DNA of 33,898 nucleotides from QYOJ01 sp043810345 (GTDB lineage Bacteria; Bacteroidota; Bacteroidia; Bacteroidales; FEN-979), in contig JBDROF010000066.1 of assembly GCA_043810345.1 (NCBI GenBank), positions 1 to 33,898 of the forward strand, in the 5' to 3' direction. This document shows, piece after piece, positions 24,542-33,607 of this stretch (positions are counted from its first letter, which is position 1; each line of letters opens with the position of its first letter). The notes beneath the pieces were generated by a model. It searched no databases and was not told where the DNA came from. It saw only the letters and a list, made by a program, of their open reading frames with translations. A program made the position numbers and the translations under genes.

Positions 24542-24883
24542 ATGAAACTGATAAAAGCATATATTAGGCAAAGAAAAATGGAGGAGGTGTTTAAAGCGCT
24601 GAAAACTAATGGGTATTGTTGTATGACCATGGTAGAATGCCAGGGGACCGGGAAATATTCTGACCATGAGAAAGAACATATAAGCGTGAAATATCCCTAT
24701 GCCGATGCTTACAGGGTTATTAAGTTGGAGATACTTGCAGCGGATGTGCACGTTCAGGAAATAATAATGATTATCAGGCAAAACGGACGAACGGGTTACC
24801 AGGGTGATGGTTTAATAATCGTTTCGCCTGTGGATGAAGTTTACAAAGTCAGAACCGATGAACAAGGTATCCTGGCTGTTTAA
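24542..24883 (+). CDS. Divergent PII-like protein of a metal-efflux cluster
   Basis: A 113-residue GlnB/PII fold. The N-terminal strand-helix (KLIKAYIRQRKMEEVFKAL) and the C-terminal signature NGRTGYQGDGLIIVSPVDEV align without gaps to classical PII. Key residues differ: Gln39, used for Mg-ATP/2-oxoglutarate binding, is Tyr39; Lys58 is Arg58; Lys85 and Lys90 are Tyr and Leu; Arg101 is Lys. Cys26, Cys27, Cys33, Met28, Met30, His42 and His46 cluster near the base of the T-loop and within it. PII proteins beside heavy-metal RND pumps are a described subgroup (PII-NG), so nitrogen control is unlikely. A metal- or nucleotide-responsive regulator of the neighbouring transporters is more plausible but unproven. 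It lies between the TolC-like remnant and the CopA gene. Confidence 0.88.
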   Translation: MKLIKAYIRQRKMEEVFKALKTNGYCCMTMVECQGTGKYSDHEKEHISVKYPYADAYRVIKLEILAADVHVQEIIMIIRQNGRTGYQGDGLIIVSPVDEVYKVRTDEQGILAV

Positions 24884-24967
24884 ATTCGTAAAACAGAATC
24901 TTCAAAGAGCATGCACCCTTCAAGATGTACTTCCCGGTCAGATGATTTAAATTAAAAATTATTCGTT

Positions 24968-27145
24968 ATGGAACAGCATAAAATTTTAGTAAATCCATCA
25001 CACCACGATCATGATGTGCATAAGGAGCATTCTCATGGTACTTATACCTGTCCCATGCATCCGGAAGTAAAGCAGGACCATCCGGGGAGTTGCCCCAAAT
25101 GCGGAATGGACCTGGTGCCGGAAAAATCAGAAGATACAAGCGAAGAGGAAAAAGCCTACAAAAAAATGGCAAAAAGATTCTGGATTGCACTGGCATTGAG
25201 CATCCCGGTATTTATTATAGCTATGTCGGAATTTTTCCCTTTTATGCATCTTGATGCGGTTGCATCCCAAAAAGTGTGGAACTGGGTGCAATTCATCCTG
25301 GCAACACCTGTCGTGTTTTATTCCAGTTGGGAATTTTTTAAGCGTGGATGGAGCTCCATACGCCGGTGGGCGCCTAATATGTGGACATTAATTTCCATAG
25401 GCGTAGGGGCGGCATATCTGTTTAGTGTAGCAGGAATGTTATTCCCGGGATTATTCCCTGATCACTTTAAGGATGTTCAGGGAAACGTACATCTGTATTT
25501 CGAAGCCGCGGCCGTCATTCTCACCCTTGTTTTGTTAGGCCAGGTACTTGAGCTCAGAGCACACAGCAAAACCAATTCAGCCATAAAAGCGTTACTGGGT
25601 CTTGTTCCGCCTGTGGCCAGAGTCATCCGCAACGGACAGGAAGAAGAAATACCTCTCGAAGAAGTTCAGGTGGGTTATTTAATGAGGGTGAAGCCCGGTG
25701 AGAAGATCCCTGTGGATGGAATCATCACGGAAGGGGCAGCCATTGTTGATGAAAGTATGATTACGGGAGAACCAATGCCTGCCGATAAATCCTTAGGTGA
25801 CAAAGTTACCGGGGGTACAATTAATGGCAAAACATCTTTCATCATGAAGGCCGAGAAGGTAGGTTCCGATACCCTGCTTTCACAGATTATTGAGATGGTT
25901 AACAAAGCCAGTCGTTCACGGGCGCCTATCCAAAAGCTGGCCGATGTGGTGGCAAAATATTTCGTCCAGATTGTGATAGGAGTAGCCTTGATAACTTTTG
26001 CCATATGGGCAATCTGGGGGCCAGAACCGGCCTTTGTATATGCATTTGTCAATGCAGTGTCGGTGTTGATTATTGCTTGCCCGTGTGCGTTGGGATTGGC
26101 AACACCTATGTCTATCATGGTAGGTACCGGACGTGGCGCCCAATCGGGGGTTCTGGTGAAAGATGCCCGGGCAATTGAAGAGATGAACAAGGTGGATACC
26201 CTTATTATTGATAAAACCGGGACAATTACGGAAGGAAAACCTGCTTTGAAATCGTATACCTCATTTGGTAACTATCCGGATGATGAAATACTTCGTTTGG
26301 CAGCTTCTGTTGATTTTTTAAGCGAACACCCGGTTGCCGAAGCAATAGTGAGGGGGGCCAAAGAAAAAGGAGTTGTATTGGAAAAACTGGAAAATTTCGA
26401 ATCAGTTACAGGAAAAGGGGTAAAGGCGGTTTATCATGGGAAAAGGATTGGTTTGGGGAACTCCAGGTTGAAAGACGACTTTAGGGCAGATCTTGATGAA
26501 GAAAAGCAAAAACAGGTAAAAGAATGGCAATTAACCGGGCAAACGGTCATGTACCTGATTATTGAAAATAATGTGGAAGGGATTATCAGTGTAGCCGACA
26601 CCATTAAATCAACTTCAGCAAAAGCGATTCAAGCGCTGCAAAAGATGGGTTTGAAGGTGTATATGCTTACCGGGGATAATGAGTTTACTGCCAAAACAGT
26701 AGCCGGGGAGTTAGAACTGGACGGATATCAGGCTGATTGTCTGCCGGAAGATAAATATAAAAAAGTAAAAGAACTTCAGGACAATGGTCGGGTTGTTGCG
26801 ATGGCAGGTGATGGCATAAACGATGCACCTGCCCTTGAACAAGCCAATGTAGGGATAGCCATGGGAACCGGTACCGATATTGCGATGCAAAGCGCTGAGA
26901 TCACGCTTGTAAAAGGCGATCTGAACGGGATTGTCCGTGCCAGGGAATTGAGTATTAAAGTGATGCGCAATATAAAACAAAACCTGTTTTTTGCTTTTGT
27001 ATATAATGCATTAGGCGTACCAATTGCTGCAGGTATCCTGTTCCCCTTCTTTGGTATTTTACTCAGCCCGATTATCGCGGCTGCTGCAATGAGTTTCAGT
27101 TCCGTTTCGGTTATCTCCAATGCTTTACGACTGAGGAAGATGTAG
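24968..27145 (+). CDS. copA: Cu+-exporting P1B-type ATPase
   Basis: An inner-membrane ATPase that pumps Cu+ (or Ag+) from cytoplasm to periplasm. The His-rich N-terminus (SHHDHDVHKEHSHG) leads into a metal-binding motif C28-P-M-H31 with C42-P-K-C45-G-M-D in place of the usual HMA domain. Catalytic features are the actuator TGEP, transmembrane C371-P-C373, phosphorylated D415-KTGT, SEHPVAEA (nucleotide-binding HP) and GDGINDAPAL. FAFVYNALG in TM7 and MSFSSVSVISNALR in TM8 carry the Tyr-Asn and Met-x2-Ser-Ser residues typical of Cu+-specific P1B-1 pumps. At 725 residues it is complete. It sits between the PII-like gene and the second efflux system. Confidence 0.96.
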   Translation: MEQHKILVNPSHHDHDVHKEHSHGTYTCPMHPEVKQDHPGSCPKCGMDLVPEKSEDTSEEEKAYKKMAKRFWIALALSIPVFIIAMSEFFPFMHLDAVASQKVWNWVQFILATPVVFYSSWEFFKRGWSSIRRWAPNMWTLISIGVGAAYLFSVAGMLFPGLFPDHFKDVQGNVHLYFEAAAVILTLVLLGQVLELRAHSKTNSAIKALLGLVPPVARVIRNGQEEEIPLEEVQVGYLMRVKPGEKIPVDGIITEGAAIVDESMITGEPMPADKSLGDKVTGGTINGKTSFIMKAEKVGSDTLLSQIIEMVNKASRSRAPIQKLADVVAKYFVQIVIGVALITFAIWAIWGPEPAFVYAFVNAVSVLIIACPCALGLATPMSIMVGTGRGAQSGVLVKDARAIEEMNKVDTLIIDKTGTITEGKPALKSYTSFGNYPDDEILRLAASVDFLSEHPVAEAIVRGAKEKGVVLEKLENFESVTGKGVKAVYHGKRIGLGNSRLKDDFRADLDEEKQKQVKEWQLTGQTVMYLIIENNVEGIISVADTIKSTSAKAIQALQKMGLKVYMLTGDNEFTAKTVAGELELDGYQADCLPEDKYKKVKELQDNGRVVAMAGDGINDAPALEQANVGIAMGTGTDIAMQSAEITLVKGDLNGIVRARELSIKVMRNIKQNLFFAFVYNALGVPIAAGILFPFFGILLSPIIAAAAMSFSSVSVISNALRLRKM

Positions 27146-27196
27146 TGGAGATGACGATTTCACCAACGTGCTTGATAATATAAATGAGATGTTTAG

Positions 27197-27760
27197 ATGA
27201 AAAACAAGTTGAACCTGATCTCAGTACTTACCTGCCTAGATTGCCAAGGATTCCTACTCTGTTACACAGCGAGAGTTATAGATCGGAATTCAGAAAAAAT
27301 TGGAATATGTCATACGGCTAGAACAGCGGGATCATCTGAAAAAAGCCTATATTTGCAAAAAATCATTGCATTGCTTGTCAGAAAACAAATATCGATCCTG
27401 CTCCTTTTCTCCTACGCTATTCTTTTAGGGCATGATTTGATTCCGCATCATCATGAACCTGGAACAGAAGCAAGTTTGATTGTTCTTCCTGAACACCATT
27501 CCGATAATGACCATGTTCATCTTTTCACAGGTATTCATATTTCGCATCCGGCCTCATCATCATGGGAAATAATCCATTTTCTTTATGAACAAACCAGACC
27601 ATTCGGTCAATACGAATTAGCTCCGGCTCTGATCTATGATATTTATGAGTTCCCTCCTTCGGAATTACTAAAAAAGCCCCTTAGAGCCAATCAATCTGTC
27701 ATTTCGATCATAGAAGGTATTACCCTTTCTTGCGGTTTGCGGGCGCCTCCCATGGCATAA
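27197..27760 (+). CDS. Small His-rich membrane or exported protein
   Basis: I do not recognise a named family. One hydrophobic segment (ISILLLFSYAILLGHDLI) runs straight into a His-rich stretch (IPHHHEPG, EHHSDNDHVHLF, IHISHP) and then an unremarkable C-terminal half ending LSCGLRAPPMA. The first 58 residues from ATG 27197 have no protein-like features, and a perfect -7 box (TATATTTG, 27348-27355) lies within them. TTG 27371 (MLVRKQISILLLF) is therefore a likely true start, giving about 129 residues with a normal signal or anchor. The His clusters and position between the Cu+ ATPase and adaptor 2 suggest periplasmic metal binding. Similarity in layout to the Cys-rich protein at 15790 is only in general character. 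Confidence 0.62.
   Translation: MKNKLNLISVLTCLDCQGFLLCYTARVIDRNSEKIGICHTARTAGSSEKSLYLQKIIALLVRKQISILLLFSYAILLGHDLIPHHHEPGTEASLIVLPEHHSDNDHVHLFTGIHISHPASSSWEIIHFLYEQTRPFGQYELAPALIYDIYEFPPSELLKKPLRANQSVISIIEGITLSCGLRAPPMA
27348..27355 (+). promoter_or_regulatory. -7 box ahead of the His-rich gene
   Basis: A perfect TATATTTG, 16 nt upstream of a TTG start at 27371. No TTG/TTTG is seen at the expected -33 spacing, so support is partial. Confidence 0.4.
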
Positions 27761-27814
27761 AGCCATTCTTTTTCTTCCTATATTCTTTTTTTATTTACAT
27801 CTAATTTTTTCGAC

Positions 27815-29284
27815 ATGAAAAGATTCATTTTTTTATGGGCTGTTATATTCATATCCTCCTGTTCAGTCCCCAAGACAGATAACCAAACTCTGGAGCTTCT
27901 GGCTGAATCTCATACAGTATTCACCAACCAATATGAACTATTTGTAGAATTTGATCCCCTGATTAAGGGCCAGTCGTCGAGATTTGGTTCCCATATAACG
28001 GCGCTCAGCTATTATAAGCCACTCACAACCGGGCAACTTACTGTTATCCTTGCAGGCAGTAGGAAGATCGAAAGCAAGCCTGTGGGGGTCTCAGAAAATC
28101 CAGGGATTTACAGGGCAACCCTAACACCGGAAGAAACCGGCAAGTTTGACCTGCTGTTTCTCTTTACCAACAACTCATCCATTGACACTTTTCTTGTTTC
28201 CGGGGTGGAGGTCTTCGCTGATCAGGAAAAAGCCCTGGCCGGTGCAAAGCCTCCCGTTGGCGGGGCCATTGTCTTCCTGAAGGAGCAGGCCTGGAAAACA
28301 GATTTCGGCGTCGAAAAAGTACAAGAGATGCCTTTTCACGGAGTGATCCGAACTGCAGGTAAGATTACACCTACTGCCTCGGGAAGCACCATGGTGATTG
28401 CCAAAAACCCAGGTGTAGTGACGTTTAGTAAATTGATCAATCCCGGAATACCGATTGAAAAGGGGTCGCTTGTAGCCATGATTACCGGGCAGGGACTTTC
28501 GGAAGGGAATCCTGAAACTCTTTTACTTAATGCCAGGGAGAATTTTGAAAAAAGCAGACAGGAGTATGAAAGAAATTCCATCCTGCTTAAAAATAACCTG
28601 GTCTCCCGCCCCGAGTATGAAGCATCCGAAGCTGCCTACCTGATGGCGGAAAAGAAATATGATATTCTCAAGGAAAACATCAGAGGAAACGGATTTGAGG
28701 TTACATCGCCGGTTTCCGGGTATCTGACCCGGCTCCTGGTAAACAACGGAGCAAAGGTGGAAACAGGAATGCCCATTGCTGAAATCCTGTCAGGTCAGCG
28801 CGTTCTGTTGGAATTGATGGTATCTTCCAGGTATTCCGGAATGATCCCGAAAATCTCAGACGGGGTGCTGATTACCTCCTCCGATAATACTTACCAGATC
28901 AGCGCATGCAATGGGAAACGCATCTCTGGAAACACCAATATTCAGGTCTATGGAAAGATCCCCGTCATATTTGAAATCGAATCAAACGCTGATCTGCTGT
29001 CCGGAACCATTGCTACAGCTTACCTGTGGTATGATAACAACGAACGAGCGATAACCGTTCCAACTTCCGCTATCGCTGAAGAACAGGGAACCTATTATGT
29101 ATTCGTTCAGAAAACAGGCGAGTCCTTCGAGAAAAGACGTGTTAAAATCTCCACATCCGACGGTTTAAGGGTATGCATTTCAGAAGGGTTGGCATCGGAT
29201 GAATGGGTTGTTGTGAAGGGCGCCATGCTGGTTAAACTTGCTTCGATGTCGGGAGCTATTCCATCTCATGGTCATGTTCATTGA
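27815..29284 (+). CDS. RND efflux periplasmic adaptor 2 (lipoprotein)
   Basis: The membrane-fusion protein of the second tripartite system. A lipobox (I-S-S-C16) after the short hydrophobic lead indicates a lipid-anchored protein, unlike adaptor 1, which has a TM helix. Residues of about 30-150 form an extra N-terminal beta domain (TALSYYKPLTTGQLTVILAG...RATLTPEETGKFDLLF) like the FixH/Ig-type modules seen on some metal adaptors. Barrel-sandwich, hairpin and beta-barrel domains follow (VEKVQEMPFHGVIR-like entry, GFEVTSPVSGYLTRLLVNNGAKVETG, TVPTSAIAEEQGTYYVFV). It has no DUF3347 and no CxMH motif; the end is a short His tail (SHGHVH). It is followed after 24 nt by pump 2. The metal is not deducible from the sequence. 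Confidence 0.9.
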   Translation: MKRFIFLWAVIFISSCSVPKTDNQTLELLAESHTVFTNQYELFVEFDPLIKGQSSRFGSHITALSYYKPLTTGQLTVILAGSRKIESKPVGVSENPGIYRATLTPEETGKFDLLFLFTNNSSIDTFLVSGVEVFADQEKALAGAKPPVGGAIVFLKEQAWKTDFGVEKVQEMPFHGVIRTAGKITPTASGSTMVIAKNPGVVTFSKLINPGIPIEKGSLVAMITGQGLSEGNPETLLLNARENFEKSRQEYERNSILLKNNLVSRPEYEASEAAYLMAEKKYDILKENIRGNGFEVTSPVSGYLTRLLVNNGAKVETGMPIAEILSGQRVLLELMVSSRYSGMIPKISDGVLITSSDNTYQISACNGKRISGNTNIQVYGKIPVIFEIESNADLLSGTIATAYLWYDNNERAITVPTSAIAEEQGTYYVFVQKTGESFEKRRVKISTSDGLRVCISEGLASDEWVVVKGAMLVKLASMSGAIPSHGHVH

Positions 29285-29294
29285 TTTTAACTAA

Positions 29295-29300
29295 AAGGAG
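29295..29300 (+). promoter_or_regulatory. Strong Shine-Dalgarno of pump 2
   Basis: AAGGAG lies 8 nt before ATG 29309. This stands out because most genes here have no recognisable Shine-Dalgarno, as is usual in Bacteroidota. Channel 2 also has one (AGGAGA at 32378-32383). Confidence 0.6.
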
Positions 29301-29308
29301 ATCTAAAC

Positions 29309-32300
29309 ATGCTGAATAAAATAGTTCAATTTTCATTGCAGAATCGTCTGCTGATCATACTGGTTTTTGCGGCGCTGATTGTGGCAGGTATCTTTGTGTC
29401 CAATTCGATGGACATTGATGTTTTTCCCGACTTTACCGCCCCTACTGTAGTGGTCATGACCGAAGCCCATGGAATGGCTTCCGAAGAGGTTGAAAAACTA
29501 GTCACATTCCCGATTGAATCAGCCATGAACGGCTCAATGAGTGTTAGGCGTATCAGGTCATCCTCATCTACCGGATTTTCGATTGTTTTTGTCGAATTTG
29601 ACTGGGGTACTGATCTTTTCAGGGCCCGGCAGGTGGTTGGAGAGAAACTATTGACCATAAAATCTGTCCTACCCGAAGGGGTTGGCGAACCAACCCTTGC
29701 TCCACAATCATCCATCATGGGTGAAATTATGTTTATCAGCCTCACTTCTGATTCCACCAGTCCAATGGCGCTCAGGAGCCTGGCCGACTGGAAATTGCGC
29801 CCGGCATTGCTGGGATTAGGTGGTATTGCACAGGTTACGGTCATTGGCGGTGAACTTAAACAGTACCAGGTAGAGGCTGATCCTTACTTGATGTATCTCT
29901 ACGGTGTATCACTGAACGAATTGTACGGTGCCTGTGATGACATCAATGCCAATGCTCCCGGCGGGATTATCAACCAATATGGTAATGAATACGTTGTAAC
30001 TGGTCTAGGAAGGTCTGGAAATGTCGAAGACCTGGGAGCAAGCGTCGTAAAATCCTACGGAGATACCATTATCCGGATTAAAGATGTAGCGACCATCAAA
30101 ATCGTGCCGGCTCCTAAACTTGGAGATGGATCGCTGAACGCAAAACCGGCAGTTTTGTTATCGATAACAAAGCAGCCTGACATTAACACTGTAGACCTTA
30201 CCCATCGTATCGATGTCACTATGGAACAGATACGCAACGATCTTCCCCACGATATAATCGTTAACACTCAGATTTTCAGACAATCTGATTTCATTGAATC
30301 ATCAGTTAAAAATGTCCAGAGTTCCCTGATTGAAGGAGCCTTGTTCGTTGTGATCATTCTGGCTATCTTTTTATTGAATTTCCGAACTACCTTTATCTCG
30401 GTGCTCGCAATTCCGATCTCACTTCTGATCACTGTGATTATCATCAGATTAATGGGTTACACTATCAATACCATGAGCCTGGGTGGTATGGCCATCGCCA
30501 TTGGCGCCCTGGTGGATGATGCCATTATCTTCGTGGATAATGTTTTCAGACGGTTAAAACAGAATAACTCACTGATGCCCGAAAACCAAAAATCCTCTAT
30601 GGATGTTATATTTCTGGCATCGGGTGAAATACGCAGTTCGATCGTAAATGCTACGGCAATCATCATCGTCTCCTTTATCCCTTTGTTTTTCCTGGGAGGG
30701 ATGGAGGGTAGGATGCTGAAACCATTAGGCATTTCATTTATTGTTGCCCTGGCCTCTTCTCTATTGGTAGCTATCACACTGACCCCGGTTTTATGTAGCT
30801 ATTTTCTGGTGAGCCCTAAAATGCTCAATCGGCAGAAAGCCGAAAGCCGGACTGTGGCCTTTCTGAATACATATTATCAACGATCGCTTCAGTGGGTGAT
30901 GGAAAATTCTAAAAAAGTTCTATGGATCACTGGGGTATTGTTAATAGGATCCATATTGCTTTATTCAACTTTTGGGAGAAGTTTTCTTCCTGAATTCAAT
31001 GAAGGCTCGCTCACGCTCACAGTTGTAACCTTGCCAGGGATCTCTCTTGAAGAATCGAATAAGATCGGGAACCAGGTAGAATCCCTTTTATTATCCATTC
31101 CGGAGGTAAAAAGCACTTCACGAAAAACAGGTAGGAGTGAACTCGATGAGCATGCCCAGTCAGTGAATGGCGCTGAAATCGATGTTCCATTTACTCTTGA
31201 CAAGCGAAGCAGGGATGAATTTATGAAAGATGTCAGAACCAGACTTAAGTCGATCAGGGGAGTGAATGTAATCGTGGGTCAACCTCTTGGTCATCGCATC
31301 GATCATATGTTGTCGGGAACCAGGGCCAATATAGCGATTAAAATTTTCGGGCCGGATAATGCGACCTTGCTGGATCTCGGGAATAATGTAGCTACTGCTA
31401 TAAGGCCAATCCCTGGAGTAGTTGATGTTTCTCCCGAGCAGATGACGGCTGTTCCCCAGGTTAAGATTATTCCGAGAAGAGAAGTGATGAGCCGTCTTGG
31501 AGTCACCATGAAAGATTTTCACGATGCTGTGGATATTGCAATAGCAGGTAAAAAGATCGGTGAGATTTATGAAGGTACCGGTAAATTCGATCTTGTATTG
31601 AGATATCCGGCAAATGTTCGCGACCAGTTTGAAAAGCTGGGGGATATCATGGTCGATAACCAATATGGAAAGAAAATTCCGCTTGCTCAGATCAGTGAGA
31701 TACGATCAACCACAACTCCTAATACCATCAGTCGGGAGAACCTGACGCGTAAAACGGTTGTGTCGGTAAATATCGCCGAACGTGACCTGCAATCGTCGGT
31801 TTCAGATATAAAAAAATCAGTAGGTAAGAATGTCCAATTGCCTTCAGGTTATACAATTGAATATTCCGGAAAATTTGAAAGTGCGGCAGTTGCCTCGAAA
31901 ATAATCCTGTTTACCTCTATTCTTTCGGTCATCATAATCTTTTTGCTCCTGAACCAGGAGTTTAAAAATACCAAACTGTCCCTCACTATCTTGCTCAACC
32001 TGCCCCTGGCGCTGATTGGGGGTATAGTGGCTGTTTACTTTAACGGTGGAATTTTAAACATTCCCTCCCTGATCGGATTTATTACCCTATTTGGCATTGC
32101 CACCAGGAACGGAATTTTACTGGTTTCCAATTACGAAGGGCTCAAGGAGAAGGGATTGGCGTTAAAAGACCGGGTTTTACAGGGTTCTGTTCAGCGACTC
32201 AGCCCAATTATGATGACAGCCCTTACTGCAGGACTTGCACTCATCCCGATGGCAATGGCCTACAATGCTCAAGGGAACGAAATTCAAAGTCCTATGGCCA

Positions 32301-32398
32301 AAGTAATCCTGGGAGGACTCTTTTCTTCAACATTGCTGAACCTTTTTATTATCCCTATTGTTTACACGTTAATTAACAGGAGAGAAAGCCATGAGTAG
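29309..32398 (+). CDS. Heavy-metal efflux RND pump 2
   Basis: A second inner-membrane heavy-metal RND pump, 1029 residues, the standard family length with none of pump 1's inserts. Visible features are the DIDVFPDFTAPTVVV porter start, TM4 GGMAIAIGALVDDAIIFVDN with D403-D404, SFLPEFNEGSLTLTVVTLPG, and TM10-12 GFITLFGIATRNGILLVSNY. Of the two porter-domain Met positions noted in pump 1, the first is kept (HMLSGTRANIAIKIFG, M667) but the second is T806-I807 (TPNTISREN), closer to CzcA-type pumps. Specificity may therefore differ from pump 1, for example divalent ions. The start is fixed by a strong AAGGAG. It overlaps channel 2 by 8 nt. The gene order adaptor-pump-channel differs from pump-channel-adaptor in system 1. 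Confidence 0.94.
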   Translation: MLNKIVQFSLQNRLLIILVFAALIVAGIFVSNSMDIDVFPDFTAPTVVVMTEAHGMASEEVEKLVTFPIESAMNGSMSVRRIRSSSSTGFSIVFVEFDWGTDLFRARQVVGEKLLTIKSVLPEGVGEPTLAPQSSIMGEIMFISLTSDSTSPMALRSLADWKLRPALLGLGGIAQVTVIGGELKQYQVEADPYLMYLYGVSLNELYGACDDINANAPGGIINQYGNEYVVTGLGRSGNVEDLGASVVKSYGDTIIRIKDVATIKIVPAPKLGDGSLNAKPAVLLSITKQPDINTVDLTHRIDVTMEQIRNDLPHDIIVNTQIFRQSDFIESSVKNVQSSLIEGALFVVIILAIFLLNFRTTFISVLAIPISLLITVIIIRLMGYTINTMSLGGMAIAIGALVDDAIIFVDNVFRRLKQNNSLMPENQKSSMDVIFLASGEIRSSIVNATAIIIVSFIPLFFLGGMEGRMLKPLGISFIVALASSLLVAITLTPVLCSYFLVSPKMLNRQKAESRTVAFLNTYYQRSLQWVMENSKKVLWITGVLLIGSILLYSTFGRSFLPEFNEGSLTLTVVTLPGISLEESNKIGNQVESLLLSIPEVKSTSRKTGRSELDEHAQSVNGAEIDVPFTLDKRSRDEFMKDVRTRLKSIRGVNVIVGQPLGHRIDHMLSGTRANIAIKIFGPDNATLLDLGNNVATAIRPIPGVVDVSPEQMTAVPQVKIIPRREVMSRLGVTMKDFHDAVDIAIAGKKIGEIYEGTGKFDLVLRYPANVRDQFEKLGDIMVDNQYGKKIPLAQISEIRSTTTPNTISRENLTRKTVVSVNIAERDLQSSVSDIKKSVGKNVQLPSGYTIEYSGKFESAAVASKIILFTSILSVIIIFLLLNQEFKNTKLSLTILLNLPLALIGGIVAVYFNGGILNIPSLIGFITLFGIATRNGILLVSNYEGLKEKGLALKDRVLQGSVQRLSPIMMTALTAGLALIPMAMAYNAQGNEIQSPMAKVILGGLFSSTLLNLFIIPIVYTLINRRESHE

Positions 32399-33569
32399 AG
32401 GATTTATAATGATCGGATTAATGGTCTTTTCAGGGTCTGTGTTTTCACAAACCCCACTGGATCAGTTGCTGGAAAGTATCACCCTCAACAATAAGTCGAT
32501 AAAGACGTCGAAGGGGCAGGTTGAGTTGGCTAATATCCGGCAACGAACAGGTATATTTTTACCAAACCCAACCATCGAATATAACTATATGACAGGGAAC
32601 CCATCTGAACTTGGTAATAAAACCGATTTCGGTGTAACCCAGGCATTCGATTTTCCTTCTGTATATATCCTGCAGAATAAAATTGCAAACCTGCACGGAG
32701 ATGCTAATCAATTCATGTTATTAAGCCATAGACAGCAAATCCTCAGTGATGCGGCTGAACTCTATACAGAACTTGTTTTTATAAATAAGTACGCGAGATT
32801 ATTGCAACGTCTGCAAAGCGCCACCAGCCAGTTTGTTTCCGGCCTTAAAACCAGGTTTGATCTTGGGGCCATTGATGCACTGGAATATTCACAGAAGAAA
32901 TGGCTCGAATCCGTCCTGCTTATCAAGATCAGGGAGAATGAGATGCGCAAGCAATCATTATCGATGCAGCTAACCAGTATGAACGGGGGTATTCCTGTTG
33001 CTGTTAATGATACAACTTACGCGCATATAGAACCCTTCCCCATCCTTGATTCTCTTGTAAATAGAATCCTTTCAGGAAACCCGGATCTGAATTTTATCAG
33101 GGGACAACAATTTATCCGTGAAAAGGAGGTGCAACTGGCAAAGAGCAAATGGCTGCCTAAGTTTGAAGCAGGATATTACACTGAGAAAACACAAACTCTG
33201 GATTTGCAGGGGCTTCATCTCGGGATGACCATTCCTTTGTGGGAGAATGTCAATACAGTGAAACGAACAAAAAGTGAGGCGCGATTGATCAATCTGCAAT
33301 GGGAGGAGTACCGGAATGGGTTATACTATGAAGTATCCAGCCTTTATGAGCAATGGAGGATGTCGCAGGTTTCTCTTGAGGAAATCCGGTCGGGAATTGC
33401 CGCTACTGATTTTAACATGTATCTGGCAACCTTATTAAAAGAGGGAAAAATTGAAGCTTCCCGGTTTTTCTATGACTTATCCGGTTGGCTTGCCATCAAT
33501 GAAATGTACTTGAAAGGTGAGTTGAACATGAACCAGGCTTATATCAAATTGAAATCATACAGCTTTTAG
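32391..33569 (+). CDS. TolC-family outer-membrane channel 2
   Basis: The outer-membrane duct of the second tripartite system. Signal peptide GFIMIGLMVFSGSVFSQ, then LDQLLESITLNNKSIKTSKGQVEL, the typical first helix of the family, and TRFDLGAIDALEYSQKKWLE at the first hairpin turn. At 392 residues it is short for a TolC-type protein. There is no Met-rich insert at the hairpin where channel 1 has one. The ATG overlaps the pump 2 stop by 8 nt, and AGGAGA sits 7 nt upstream, so translation is probably coupled. It ends 38 nt before the convergent DsrE-family gene; no terminator hairpin is seen in that gap. Confidence 0.9.
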   Translation: MSRGFIMIGLMVFSGSVFSQTPLDQLLESITLNNKSIKTSKGQVELANIRQRTGIFLPNPTIEYNYMTGNPSELGNKTDFGVTQAFDFPSVYILQNKIANLHGDANQFMLLSHRQQILSDAAELYTELVFINKYARLLQRLQSATSQFVSGLKTRFDLGAIDALEYSQKKWLESVLLIKIRENEMRKQSLSMQLTSMNGGIPVAVNDTTYAHIEPFPILDSLVNRILSGNPDLNFIRGQQFIREKEVQLAKSKWLPKFEAGYYTEKTQTLDLQGLHLGMTIPLWENVNTVKRTKSEARLINLQWEEYRNGLYYEVSSLYEQWRMSQVSLEEIRSGIAATDFNMYLATLLKEGKIEASRFFYDLSGWLAINEMYLKGELNMNQAYIKLKSYSF

Positions 33570-33607
33570 TTTGATATAAGATTCTCCTGAAACGTGTATG
33601 ACTTTAG

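Noticed and set aside
31160..31663. 167-codon minus-strand frame
   Set aside because: Shadow of RND pump 2; no motif or start signal.
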